Origin: JAVBMO01 sp031552355 | GTDB taxonomy: Bacteria; Bacteroidota; Bacteroidia; Bacteroidales; P3 | DNA: 35,982 bases | Direction of reading: 5' to 3' | Assembly: GCA_031552355.1 (NCBI GenBank) | Contig: JAVBMO010000064.1 | Coordinates: 1-35,982 of the forward strand | Part shown: in pieces, positions 26,721 through 35,260 of the stretch | How positions within the stretch are numbered: position 1 is the stretch's first letter | Layout of the letters: each line of letters opens with the position of its first letter | The notes under the pieces: model-generated | Databases searched by the model: none | Told to the model about the DNA's origin: nothing | Seen by the model: only the letters and a program-made list of their open reading frames with translations | Position numbers and translations under genes: made by a program

Positions 26721-29279
26721 ATGAAAACAATTTTTACACAACAAACAAAAAACTCTTTTTTCAAAAAGAGTGTATTAGTGATAATAATTGCATTCTGCTG
26801 GATGACAAACGTGCAGGCAAGATGGCTTTACACTGATAAAACGACCGGACATCAATATACCATAATCAATTCTGCTTACCCTGCTACAACCGGTGAGTGG
26901 TCAGCCGAATTCAATGCGGTTGCAATAGGAACTGCGAATTTGGTGGTTCCGAGTACTATAGATTTCATGTTTTACACTTATAGCGGGGAGGTTTCGGGAA
27001 CAGCCCCGGTAGTTGCATTTATGGGTGTAGGCAGCGCCCAATGGTCGGGGATGTTGGAAAGTGTTGTATTACCTGCTACAATAAAAAAAATGGGGAACAG
27101 AATGTTTGAGTATAACCGAGGTCATTATTATGTACAGCAACCGGGCGACACTATATGGGTAGGTGGGCGACTGAAAACTTTTATTGCGCCCGGTATCACC
27201 GAAATTTCTATGCGCAACTTCGTGAATTGTCCTGTTCTGACTACCGTAAATATTCCTGCCATAGCAACAATCGGTTCCGAGGTTTTCAAAAATTGTACGG
27301 CATTGGCTTCCATTTCCCTGCCCGAAACATTAAAAACCATTGACAACGGCGCTTTCGATGGTTGTACGGCAATGACTTCCTTTACCTTACCCGAATCGGT
27401 GGAATATATCGGTGATTTTAATTTCAGGGGAATGCCCATCACTTCTATTCGCTTACCCAAAGGATTGAAAACGCTTAGTAAAGATGTATTCAGGGGTGCT
27501 TCCTTAGAAACGGTTTATTATGACTGCGAAGATTTAATGATCAATGATGCATTTCATAAAGAAAGATTCCCCACGCTCAAGAATTTGTACATTGGCAGCA
27601 CAGTTCGCGATATCAGCACTTATAGAGCTGTACTTGTAAACGCTTTTCGGTATTCGATTGTAGAAAACTTAACTATTGCCGAAGGGGTAGAAACGATGAA
27701 TTATGCGTTTACCGATTGTAATAACCTGCAAACAATTACTATTCCTGCATCGGTAGTATCGGGCAAAGGTGCATTCTATAATTGTAAAAAGCTGAAAGAG
27801 GTAACCATTCTTGGAAACACAATTTATGCTGAAGAATTTAGCGGTTGTGCTGCTTTGGAAACATTTACCATTCCCGCCAATGTTGCAAGAATAGATACTG
27901 CTGCATTTCAGGAATCAGGATTGCAGACAATCACGATCCCCGCATCTGTTGAAATAAGAGGAAAGGATGTATTTTCTTCCTGTCCCAATTTACAGGAGGC
28001 ATTTATTAGGAATAATATTATTCAAGAACAGCAATTTACGAGTTGCAGTAATTTGAAAAAAGTAGAAATGTCGGAAAATGTTACCACTATTGGTAAAGAA
28101 GCTTTTAGTCGCTGCGGAAAATTGGAGAAGATAAGTATTCCTGAAAACGTTACAACCATTGCTAACACAGCTTTTTTATGGTGTAACCTGCGTGAAATTA
28201 TCTTTCATAGCACTATTATTCCATCATCTTTCCAAAATTTTCCGGTTTTACAAAAAATATATATATCGGAAAATGTTACAAGTATAGAGGAAGCGGCTTT
28301 CTATAATGCTATCAGTTTACAGGAAATTACAGTAAAATGGCTGACGCCTTTGCCTTTAACCCATTGGCTTGGACAAGATGTTCGTAAAAATGTTTTTTAC
28401 GGGGTAAATACTGAAAATGTTATCCTGCGTGTACCACGCGGCACGGCAAGTTTATACAAAGCGGCAGCTGTCTGGAAAGATTTTATCATAGAGGAAGATA
28501 TTGAATTGAAAAGTGAACCAAGTGCCACTTCGGCAATTATAAGCTGGTATAAGATAGAGGAAGCTACAGGCTATACGCTATCGGTTTATACAGATGCTGC
28601 CCATACTCAATTATTCAATTCCTACAATCTTGGCGCAGATGGAAGAAAGAGTACAAAACTAAGCTATACAATAGAAGGTTTATCGCCTCAAACAACGTAT
28701 TATTATATGCTTACGGCATTAGGGCAAAACAGCGCCTCTCTTGGCGAATACACAGGTAGTTTTGTAACCTTAGAAGTATATGATCCTGTTTCTGTAACAG
28801 GAATCACACTCAACAAACATGAGCTTTCGCTTAATATAAATGCTGAAGAAACGCTTGTGGCAACTATTCTGCCAAACAATGCCACCAACAAAACCTTTAC
28901 ATGGTTCAGCTGCAATATTACTATTGCTACTGTAAATAGTTTGGGTAAAGTAACCGGAAAAGCTGTTGGCGAAACCTATATTATTGCCACTACCGAAGAC
29001 GGCAGTTTTAGGGACAGTTGTAAAGTAACCATAAACCCTACAACTGGAATTGCTCAACTCGAAGATAATGAACAAGCTGTCAAAATCTACCCTAACCCAA
29101 CTTTTGGTCAGTTGAAAGTGGAAAGTGGAAAATTGAGAATTGAAAATATACAAGTGTTTGATATGGTAGGTAAACTCGTTTTTGAGACCAAGCAAACGTC
29201 ATTTAATATCAGTCATTTGTCTAACGGTATGTATTTTGTGAAAGTAGGAAATGTGGTACGTAAAGTGCTTAAACGATGA
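26721..29279 (+). CDS. BspA-type LRR_5/FN3/BIG2 surface protein with T9SS type A sorting domain
   Basis: This 852-aa protein has an N-terminal hydrophobic signal (SVLVIIIAFCWMTNVQA, preceded by an unusually long charged n-region), BspA-like leucine-rich repeats from about 40 to 590 (LTTVNIPAIATIGSEVFKNC and relatives), a fibronectin type III domain at about 596-690 (SATSAIISWYKIEEATGYTL ... LSPQTTYYYMLTALG), one BIG2 domain at about 690-775, and a T9SS C-terminal domain from about 789. By family it is a T9SS-exported cell-surface adhesin-like protein. Its last 65 codons are nearly identical in DNA to those of the gene at 23157. A terminator follows 18 bp after the stop. Confidence 0.92.
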   Translation: MKTIFTQQTKNSFFKKSVLVIIIAFCWMTNVQARWLYTDKTTGHQYTIINSAYPATTGEWSAEFNAVAIGTANLVVPSTIDFMFYTYSGEVSGTAPVVAFMGVGSAQWSGMLESVVLPATIKKMGNRMFEYNRGHYYVQQPGDTIWVGGRLKTFIAPGITEISMRNFVNCPVLTTVNIPAIATIGSEVFKNCTALASISLPETLKTIDNGAFDGCTAMTSFTLPESVEYIGDFNFRGMPITSIRLPKGLKTLSKDVFRGASLETVYYDCEDLMINDAFHKERFPTLKNLYIGSTVRDISTYRAVLVNAFRYSIVENLTIAEGVETMNYAFTDCNNLQTITIPASVVSGKGAFYNCKKLKEVTILGNTIYAEEFSGCAALETFTIPANVARIDTAAFQESGLQTITIPASVEIRGKDVFSSCPNLQEAFIRNNIIQEQQFTSCSNLKKVEMSENVTTIGKEAFSRCGKLEKISIPENVTTIANTAFLWCNLREIIFHSTIIPSSFQNFPVLQKIYISENVTSIEEAAFYNAISLQEITVKWLTPLPLTHWLGQDVRKNVFYGVNTENVILRVPRGTASLYKAAAVWKDFIIEEDIELKSEPSATSAIISWYKIEEATGYTLSVYTDAAHTQLFNSYNLGADGRKSTKLSYTIEGLSPQTTYYYMLTALGQNSASLGEYTGSFVTLEVYDPVSVTGITLNKHELSLNINAEETLVATILPNNATNKTFTWFSCNITIATVNSLGKVTGKAVGETYIIATTEDGSFRDSCKVTINPTTGIAQLEDNEQAVKIYPNPTFGQLKVESGKLRIENIQVFDMVGKLVFETKQTSFNISHLSNGMYFVKVGNVVRKVLKR

Positions 29280-29297
29280 TTTGGATGATGAATAAGT

Positions 29298-29335
29298 AAA
29301 AATCCTGTTAGGCTTATATCCCTGACAGGATTTTT
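29298..29335 (+). terminator. Terminator of the surface-protein cluster
   Basis: AAAAATCCTGT (29298-29308) pairs with ACAGGATTTTT (29325-29335) and runs into ATTTTT. It closes the 23157-29279 transcript. Confidence 0.85.
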
Positions 29336-29442
29336 ATTTTTGACTATTAGACCTTATTTAGATAAATAACAATAAAGATAAAAAGCCTTTCGTTATCTTC
29401 CCGAAATAATTAAATTACCTAATCATTTAAAATTTTTCAAAA

Positions 29443-29496
29443 ATGAAAAAGATTTTTTTAGCAGCATATATAGGGGGTAAAACGAAAAGTGCATAA
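29443..29496 (+). pseudogene. Start of a host signal-peptide gene cut by the prophage left end
   Basis: An ATG at 29443 begins MKKIFLAA, a typical Bacteroidota signal-peptide opening, preceded by an AT-rich leader (AATCATTTAAAA) like those of the neighbouring surface genes. The frame then leaves secretory character (YIGGKTKSA) and stops at 29494-29496. The simplest reading is that the Mu-like element inserted at roughly 29465-29484 and the rest of the gene lies beyond its right end, outside the window. The exact junction and target duplication cannot be fixed from one end. Confidence 0.4.
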
Positions 29497-29730
29497 AAGA
29501 GAGAACAAAAAAAGCCCGAAAAGCCTTTTAAAAACAATACTTTGAATATATTTTACCGGACTGTAAAAAATAAAACGTTTTGGCAAAAATGGCTGAAAAT
29601 GGCGTAAGAATGAAACAGAATAACTAAAATTTGCCGACCTATTTAAACGAATGACTATGATATGAGTGTAAACCATATAAAAACCCCGTAAAACCGCTAT
29701 TTAAAGCCTAAATAATTACTTTTAAATTAT

Positions 29731-29764
29731 GCCTGCCTGCAACCTTGTACGGCGGGCTTTTTTT
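29731..29764 (+). terminator. Rightward terminator inside the phage left end
   Basis: GCCTGCC (29731-29737) pairs with GGCGGGC (29751-29757; one G-T wobble), followed by seven T. It stops rightward transcription entering from the host side before it can run antisense into the repressor gene. The region 29500-30004 otherwise has no believable gene. Confidence 0.75.
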
Positions 29765-29793
29765 ATACCCCAAAACCACTACTTTTTTACTTT

Positions 29794-29829
29794 AAACTTA
29801 CACTTAGGCTTACACTTAAACTTACAAAA
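29794..29829 (+). repeat. Three tandem 12-bp repeats
   Basis: Units AAACTTACACTT (29794-29805), AGGCTTACACTT (29806-29817) and AAACTTACAAAA (29818-29829) share the core CTTACA at exact 12-bp spacing. They lie between the left-end terminator and the repressor gene and look like protein-binding iterons. Confidence 0.7.
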
Positions 29830-30004
29830 TACAGCAAAAAAGAGTCTTTAAAATATATCAAAAGAGCATAAAAGGAAAGCAAAAAACGGTTTTTTGATGT
29901 TTAAAAGCACCCTTAATCCATAAAATTGACATAGTTAAATAAATGTAATAAGCTAACAGTTAGTGTTTTAAATTTATTTTGTTTTTTATGGGTGTGTGCG
30001 GAGA

Positions 30005-30712
30005 TTATTCCAGGCGAATAACTCCTATAATTATTGCAATACCTGTTATTTCTTCTTTTGGAATTTCAAAAGGATCATAACTTGGGTTGTCGCTAATAGC
30101 TGTTAAATAATTCTCTTTTTCGCTTTTGCGAAGACGTTTGACGATAAGGCCGTGTTCGGTTGTTGCTATCACATGGGGTTTATTCCACTCTATAAAATTA
30201 CTCTCTTTTAGTATGCGACATGCAACAATATCTCCGCTTGCATACTTTGGGTACATAGAGCTGCCTTTAACCCTGATCATAAAATCAATGCCGTTAAAAT
30301 CCGGTACTTTATATAATGCTTGTATATCTTGTTTGGCAATGGAAAAACCCGACCCGCCAAAACCTGCAACCGCCTCAATACTTACAAGTGGTATTTCTTT
30401 TTCATTTGAAAATATCGATTTGCTTCCATTATATGGATACTCTACCTTATCCTCTTTAACACACATCTCCTCTTTTTCAGGAATAGTATATTTTGATTCT
30501 TTGGTTTTTCGAATCATTTCGCCATATCCTGTAAGCAACCAGTCTGCATTAATATTTTCACATTTTGTGAATATCAAATCAAAATCAATAGAGTTTCTGT
30601 TATACCAATTTGTTAATGTATTGGGTGCTACCCCTAAAAAACGGGATAATTCGGCATTATTTTTTAAATTATATGCAGATTTTATTCTATTCAAAATCAA
30701 TGATTTATTCAT
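30005..30712 (-). CDS. Phage repressor, HTH plus S24 (LexA/CI-like) peptidase domain
   Basis: In this 235-aa protein, residues about 1-65 form a CI-type helix-turn-helix (NNAELSRFLGVAPNTLTNWYNR). After a linker, residues about 107-235 form an S24 peptidase with Ser152 (KGSSMYP) and Lys192 (LIVKRLRK) as the catalytic dyad. A plausible Ala116-Gly117 self-cleavage site lies in EAVAGFGG. By family it holds the phage dormant and cleaves itself when RecA is activated by DNA damage. This differs from Mu, whose c repressor has no peptidase. It is divergent from the early operon across a 102-bp gap that should hold its operators. Confidence 0.92.
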   Translation of the reverse strand: MNKSLILNRIKSAYNLKNNAELSRFLGVAPNTLTNWYNRNSIDFDLIFTKCENINADWLLTGYGEMIRKTKESKYTIPEKEEMCVKEDKVEYPYNGSKSIFSNEKEIPLVSIEAVAGFGGSGFSIAKQDIQALYKVPDFNGIDFMIRVKGSSMYPKYASGDIVACRILKESNFIEWNKPHVIATTEHGLIVKRLRKSEKENYLTAISDNPSYDPFEIPKEEITGIAIIIGVIRLE

Positions 30713-30749
30713 TAATATTCCTATTTTGTGAAATTATTTTATTTTTTTC

Positions 30750-30781
30750 TTGCTTTTATTCCCAAATTGTGTTTATCTTTG
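30750..30781 (+). promoter_or_regulatory. Early promoter of the phage operon
   Basis: TTG at 30750-30752 and TATCTTTG at 30774-30781 are spaced 21 bp, a good fit to the Bacteroidota -33/-7 pattern, with the first early gene starting at 30815. The 102-bp gap (30713-30814) between repressor and operon also holds the phrases TTTTGTGAAAT and AATTGTGTTT, possible operator parts, but no clean palindrome. Confidence 0.55.
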
Positions 30782-30814
30782 TCGTGCGATTGCAAACAAA
30801 ATTACTTTAAAAAA

Positions 30815-30997
30815 ATGGATTTGTACGGAAAAATCAAACAAAAAAAGAAAACCCCTTTTCAAATTATAGCCGAAAGGGTCGGTGTAACTGATGAGTATGT
30901 TCGCCAAATCTTAAAAGGAAAGCGCGACGGAACTAAACACCGCGACGGCAAAGGCAAACAAATAATAGAATTAGCAGAGCAATTAATAAAAGAATAA
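30815..30997 (+). CDS. Ner-like small HTH protein
   Basis: The ATG at 30815 gives 60 aa; an in-frame extension upstream to 30728 crosses the promoter and is rejected. The protein is basic with one HTH (PFQIIAERVGVTDEYVRQILKGKRDG). Its place, first in the rightward operon and divergent from the repressor, is that of Mu Ner, which damps early and repressor transcription. The role is inferred from position and fold. The next gene starts 2 bp after its stop. Confidence 0.75.
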   Translation: MDLYGKIKQKKKTPFQIIAERVGVTDEYVRQILKGKRDGTKHRDGKGKQIIELAEQLIKE

Positions 30998-30999
30998 TT

Positions 31000-31251
31000 A
31001 TGAACACGATAGTTGAAAATCTGTATTGGAAGCTAAGGAAATGGATAATGAAAGAAACTTCATATAGATGTGTGACGGTTGGAGAAGTATGCGACAAAGT
31101 TTGGGATTGTTCCGGTAAAACGATTAAAAAAGATGTTCAGCTTTTCATGGAAGCTGTTGAAATGCTTTGGAGAGCTGCACATGATTATAGTTTTTATAAT
31201 TCCGAAATTGAGTATGAAGATTTTGAAGAAAGAGTGAATTTTTACTTTTAA
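31000..31251 (+). CDS. Small phage early protein, unknown
   Basis: This 83-aa protein is rich in Glu, Trp and Tyr, with no membrane span and no family I recognise. The middle part (VTVGEVCDKVWDCSGKTIKKDVQLFMEAVEML) could be a winged-helix-like fold. It sits tightly between the Ner-like gene (2 bp) and the transposase gene (11 bp), so it is surely part of the early operon. An internal ATG at 31048 could be the real start. Confidence 0.6.
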   Translation: MNTIVENLYWKLRKWIMKETSYRCVTVGEVCDKVWDCSGKTIKKDVQLFMEAVEMLWRAAHDYSFYNSEIEYEDFEERVNFYF

Positions 31252-31262
31252 CTATTACAGCA

Positions 31263-33332
31263 ATGAAAGCCGAATACCATAATAATACTCTTTGCCTACA
31301 AGCTAATTGGCTTTGGGATATGGGTATTATAAGTAAATCCAACTACGATATGCTTGTCTACCGTGAGCGGTTGAAAGTAGTTCGTCCGGGAAAAGGTTTA
31401 GGCAATCCGGCTCTTATTGAATGGCAAAGTATGCCGGAGCGTTTTAAAAATGCTGTTTTGAAATTTGGCGACCCTGTTAAGATGACTTTGAAAAATACAT
31501 TGGTAAAAAATATTTGCACCGACACCAAAGCGGAACGCTTTTTTGAAGAATACCGCCTTGCCGACGGAAGACGATTGAAACCCGAAATACAAGCCGAATA
31601 TTACACCAACGCCATTATTTTAAACGCTATCAACACGATTATAAATAATAAAAAGGCTTTAAAAGGGGCTTTGGGTGGACGTGCGAAAAAGATTTGGGAA
31701 AACCTTGCCAACAAAATAGCAGAGTTGGACACGACAGAATATCCACACAGTTTGCCAACTAACGAACGTCGTTTAAAAGAGCGTTACGACCGTTACAAGG
31801 CAGAGGGTTATCAAAGCCTTGTACATAAATCTTTCGGTAACAAGAATTCCGCAAAGGTTGATACTGATGTAAAAGAGAGTGTTATGATTGAATTGATTTC
31901 AGACCCTCGCAATTTAGACAATGCACAAATTGCCCGTCTTTACAATATGATGGCTGAATCTGTGGAATGGAAGAAAATAACCGCTTCGGCAGTAGGTGTA
32001 TGGCGCGATAAACTTGATTTGGAAAGCAAACCGGGCCGCCGTGGGTTATCGAACTTCCGCAATACAAGCACTATGCAGGTTAAACGTACAAAACCGACTT
32101 CCCCGCTTTATTATTGGACAATGGATGGTTGGGATGCTGAGCTTTTATACCAAGAAACTAAAGTTGACAGTAAAGGCAATAGTGTTACTACTTACCACAA
32201 TCGCTTGACTATTGTCGTGGTGCTTGACCCTTGCTTAAACTACCCTGTGGGTTACGCAATTGGCACTCATGAAACACCTGAACTGATTACCGAAGCTTTG
32301 CGCAACGCTGCCAACCATACGGCTGAACTTTTCGGGCAACGCCACCGCACGCACCAGTTGCAAAGCGACCACTATTCAATAAAATCGCTTACACCTGTTT
32401 ATGAAGCAATAGCCAAGCATTTCACGCCTGCACAGGTAAAGAACGCAAAGGCAAAGATTGTTGAGCCTTATTTTAAATATCTGAATAAAAAGTACTGCCA
32501 ACTGATGCCGAACTGGTCGGGATTTGGTGTAACGGCTAAAAAAGACAACCAACCGAATGTTGATTTCTTGAATAAATATAAACATAGTTTTCCCGACCAA
32601 AACGGTTGCCGTTTACAGCTTGAACGCATGATGATGGCAGAGCGCGCCGAAAAGCAAGCCCGCTATATGGAATTGTACGGAAAAATGCCGGAAAACGAAC
32701 GTTTAACACTTTCCAACGAAGAATATTTATACTATTTCGGTGCTGTAAGGTACGACCGCACAGGAAAGATTGTAAAAAACAGCCTTGCTGGCCCCGGTGT
32801 AATTGCCACTATTGGCGGAATGGAATATACTTACGATTGCTTTGATTTGAATTTCCGCAGCCATGCAGCCGAAAAGTGGATTTTAAGACACGACCCCGAA
32901 AATTTAAGCCAAGTGTTGGCAACCAACGAAGACGGTACTTTGCGCTTTATGTTGCAAGAAAAACACAACCAACCAATGGCTTTGATAGAACGCCAAGAAG
33001 AAGATGCGCCACAACTGCAAGCCGTCCGAGATTTTAACGCAGGATTGGAAGAACATATTACCGAAGTTCGTTCGCAATCTATACAAAAAGTACAAGAACT
33101 TTTTGCCAATACACCGGAACTGAACGATACCCTTGCAAAAATGGTATTGGTGGATAGTCGCGGGCAGCATAAGAACCCACGCAACAATCAACGCCTTTTG
33201 CAACAAGCCGAAAAAGTAAACAAAAAGGCTTTGGTTATTGAAGAAAAACAAGAAGAAAACAACTTTACAACCGAACGCCAAAATTATATCAGAGAAAAAA
33301 TTGATTTAACTAAATACCTGCAAGAAGCATGA
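31263..33332 (+). CDS. MuA-type DDE transposase
   Basis: This 689-aa protein opens with an N-terminal DNA-binding region (about 1-75, LCLQANWLWDMGIISKSNYD) resembling the Mu-type winged helix. Helical domains extend to about 270. The RNase-H-like core carries the DDE triad at Asp288 (YYWTMDGWD), Asp369 (HQLQSDHYS) and Glu401 (KIVEPYFKYLN). A beta-barrel Mu-C-type domain lies at about 495-570, and a charged C-terminal tail probably contacts the MuB-like ATPase. It cuts and joins the phage ends to target DNA in replicative transposition. Length is close to MuA (663 aa). Its stop codon overlaps the next start by 4 bp. Confidence 0.93.
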   Translation: MKAEYHNNTLCLQANWLWDMGIISKSNYDMLVYRERLKVVRPGKGLGNPALIEWQSMPERFKNAVLKFGDPVKMTLKNTLVKNICTDTKAERFFEEYRLADGRRLKPEIQAEYYTNAIILNAINTIINNKKALKGALGGRAKKIWENLANKIAELDTTEYPHSLPTNERRLKERYDRYKAEGYQSLVHKSFGNKNSAKVDTDVKESVMIELISDPRNLDNAQIARLYNMMAESVEWKKITASAVGVWRDKLDLESKPGRRGLSNFRNTSTMQVKRTKPTSPLYYWTMDGWDAELLYQETKVDSKGNSVTTYHNRLTIVVVLDPCLNYPVGYAIGTHETPELITEALRNAANHTAELFGQRHRTHQLQSDHYSIKSLTPVYEAIAKHFTPAQVKNAKAKIVEPYFKYLNKKYCQLMPNWSGFGVTAKKDNQPNVDFLNKYKHSFPDQNGCRLQLERMMMAERAEKQARYMELYGKMPENERLTLSNEEYLYYFGAVRYDRTGKIVKNSLAGPGVIATIGGMEYTYDCFDLNFRSHAAEKWILRHDPENLSQVLATNEDGTLRFMLQEKHNQPMALIERQEEDAPQLQAVRDFNAGLEEHITEVRSQSIQKVQELFANTPELNDTLAKMVLVDSRGQHKNPRNNQRLLQQAEKVNKKALVIEEKQEENNFTTERQNYIREKIDLTKYLQEA

Positions 33333-34264
33333 AAAACGAAGTAAAACAACAGATTATCGACACCCTTGAGGCTTACATGAAAGAACATGATTTAAGCCAA
33401 AACGAAATTGCTAAAAAATGTGGTGTAAATGCAGCCTATTTGGGTGCTATGCGTAAAGGCGAAAACACTATTGTAACAGGTGGTAATAAAACCGTTGAAA
33501 TTTCGGACAAACATTATGAAAAGGTTGCCGAATTGGTCGGTATTTCGCTTCGCCGGACTTATTGGGAAACCAAACCTACCGAACAACTAATGGAAGCAAT
33601 GGTAATTTTGGAAGATGCCAAAGCGTACAACTATACCAATACTATTATTGGCGATACCGGCGCCGGAAAATCATACGCATTGGAATTATTCGCCAATCAA
33701 CACCCTAATGATGTTTTTGTGGTAACGGTTTCGCAATTGGATAATATTGGCGACTTGTTAGATAAAGTGATTGACCTTTTGAAAATCGTTCCTGCCAAAA
33801 CCAAAAGCAAGAAGTTGAAAGATATTGTAAAGAAATTGCGCGAAATGAAGTTGGACAATTTTAAACCAATGTTGATTTTCGATGAATGCGAATATATGAA
33901 GCAACCGGCTTTGTGCGCTATGAAAGAATTGTACGACAATTTAAGTAAATATTGTTCTATTGTTTTGGTTGGACACCCTCAATTGATTACTAACCTCGAA
34001 AAATTGCGCAAAAAGAGCAAAGACGGTATTCCGCAATTGTACCGCCGTATCAAATTTGGTATCCGCTATCTGCCGAATATCGACCGCAAATTTCAGCCTT
34101 TTATTGCCAATTTGGAAGATAAGCAGCTTTGCCGCTTCTTATCGGAAAACTGCGAAAACTACGGCGAACTACACGATGTTTTAGTACCTGCCATGCGCGA
34201 AGCCGACCGCACAGGCGAACCACTTACCGAAAGTTTTGTACGCAAAGTTTTAAATTTCCGCTAA
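33329..34264 (+). CDS. MuB-type AAA+ ATPase, transposition target selector
   Basis: This 311-aa protein is almost the same length as Mu B (312). It has an N-terminal HTH (LSQNEIAKKCGVNAAYLGAMRKG, residues about 22-44), then an AAA+ domain with Walker A GDTGAGKS at 108-115 and Walker B LIFDECE at 182-188, an SIVLVGHPQL sensor region and a helical end. MuB forms ATP-dependent filaments on target DNA, stimulates the transposase and steers integration away from the phage itself. Translational coupling to the transposase (ATGA overlap) supports joint function. Confidence 0.93.
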   Translation: MKNEVKQQIIDTLEAYMKEHDLSQNEIAKKCGVNAAYLGAMRKGENTIVTGGNKTVEISDKHYEKVAELVGISLRRTYWETKPTEQLMEAMVILEDAKAYNYTNTIIGDTGAGKSYALELFANQHPNDVFVVTVSQLDNIGDLLDKVIDLLKIVPAKTKSKKLKDIVKKLREMKLDNFKPMLIFDECEYMKQPALCAMKELYDNLSKYCSIVLVGHPQLITNLEKLRKKSKDGIPQLYRRIKFGIRYLPNIDRKFQPFIANLEDKQLCRFLSENCENYGELHDVLVPAMREADRTGEPLTESFVRKVLNFR

Positions 34265-34301
34265 GCCTTATTTAAACAACGATTAAACAGCTTTTAAACA
34301 C

Positions 34302-34973
34302 ATGAAATCACAAGCCGAAACAGTACAGGAAGACAAAGGTAAGCTAATCATAAAATTGCCCCGTGCTATTTCTGTACATGACATTTTGAGTTATAACCCA
34401 AAAGTAATGGATTTTTTGGGCAAGTGGCTTGATAGCTTCGGCAAGCCCGAAATGTCGGGTTGTTGGATTGTTTGGGGCGAAAGCGGCAACGGAAAAACCC
34501 GTTTTGTATTACAGCTATGCAAGTATCTTTCGCAATTCGGAAAAGTGGCATACAACAGCTTAGAAGAGGGTTTAAGTTTGAGTTTTCAAACGGCTATTAA
34601 AGATGTTGGAATGTTGGATGTGGCAAAGAAATTCATTCTTTTAGACAAAGAGCCTATACCGCAATTAATTGAACGCCTTGAAAAGCGCAAAAGCCCCGAT
34701 ATTATTGTAATTGACAGTTTGCAGTACAGCGGGTTAAATAAAGATACTGCAAAGGCTTTGGTAGATAGGTTTCCAAGCAAACTATTTATATTTATTTCGC
34801 ATGCCGACGGAAAGAAGCCGGCAGGTAGAACTGCCAACGCTGTTAAATTTCACTCACATGTGAAATTGTGGGTTGAAGGTTATATGATACCTGTACCGAT
34901 TAGCCGCTTTAAAGATGGGCGTTGCAAACCTTTTATGATATGGGAAGAGGGCGCACAGGAATATTGGGATTAA
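34302..34973 (+). CDS. RecA/RadA-like P-loop ATPase of the phage
   Basis: This 223-aa protein has Walker A GESGNGKT at 59-66 and Walker B IIVIDS at 134-139, followed by a short sensor segment (KLFIFISHADGKKPAGRTANAV), which resembles the RecA/DnaB-core fold. It is a single domain without the zinc finger of RadA. Classical Mu has no such gene; a second ATPase directly after MuB may help in replication, strand exchange or target handling. Its function is not established. Confidence 0.8.
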   Translation: MKSQAETVQEDKGKLIIKLPRAISVHDILSYNPKVMDFLGKWLDSFGKPEMSGCWIVWGESGNGKTRFVLQLCKYLSQFGKVAYNSLEEGLSLSFQTAIKDVGMLDVAKKFILLDKEPIPQLIERLEKRKSPDIIVIDSLQYSGLNKDTAKALVDRFPSKLFIFISHADGKKPAGRTANAVKFHSHVKLWVEGYMIPVPISRFKDGRCKPFMIWEEGAQEYWD

Positions 34974-34994
34974 AGTAATTAAAAGCCTAAGAAT

Positions 34995-35201
34995 ATGAAA
35001 AAGAAGTACAAGCAAGTAAGAAACAGTGTAGAGGCGGCTCGTTTGCGCAAATATGAGCGTGTAAGGGTTTTCTTTGCTAAAAATATTGAAAAGAACTTGG
35101 ATTATGATTATGTAATTGATTTGTGCGTGGATGAATTTGGTTACTCGCATGGAACAGTCGAAAAGATTGTAAACCGATATGGGTATTACAAGGATAAATG
35201 A
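34995..35201 (+). CDS. Small basic phage protein, unknown
   Basis: This 68-aa, lysine/arginine-rich protein with pattern DYDYVIDLCVDEFGYSHGTVEKIVNRYG near the end may be a small HTH-like DNA-binding domain. No family is recognised. It is in operon orientation, 21 bp after the ATPase gene. Confidence 0.55.
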   Translation: MKKKYKQVRNSVEAARLRKYERVRVFFAKNIEKNLDYDYVIDLCVDEFGYSHGTVEKIVNRYGYYKDK

Positions 35202-35260
35202 AGCGTGTGTAAATACACGGATTGCAAGAATTGAAAATGAATAATTAAATATATAAAATT

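Larger units (their letters stand above)
29485..29874 (+). repeat. Repeated 15-mer at the phage left end, possible transposase-binding sites
   Basis: AAAAGTGCATAAAAG at 29485-29499 and AAAAGAGCATAAAAG at 29860-29874 differ at one base and lie in the same orientation; the first is just inside the proposed end. A weaker relative, GAAAAGCCTTTTAAAA, starts at 29518. Mu has several MuA-binding sites at its left end, so these are candidates. Confidence 0.4.

Noticed and set aside
29458..29676. 72-codon minus-strand frame at the phage left end
   Set aside because: It crosses the proposed host-phage junction and the repeat sites and has no recognisable domain.
30126..30731. 201-codon open frame antisense to the phage repressor
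   Set aside because: It overlaps a clear HTH-S24 repressor on the other strand; its translation shows no domain.
30728..30814. N-terminal extension of the Ner-like protein
   Set aside because: It is translated from the promoter region itself, including the TATCTTTG box, and adds a hydrophobic stretch unlike an HTH regulator.
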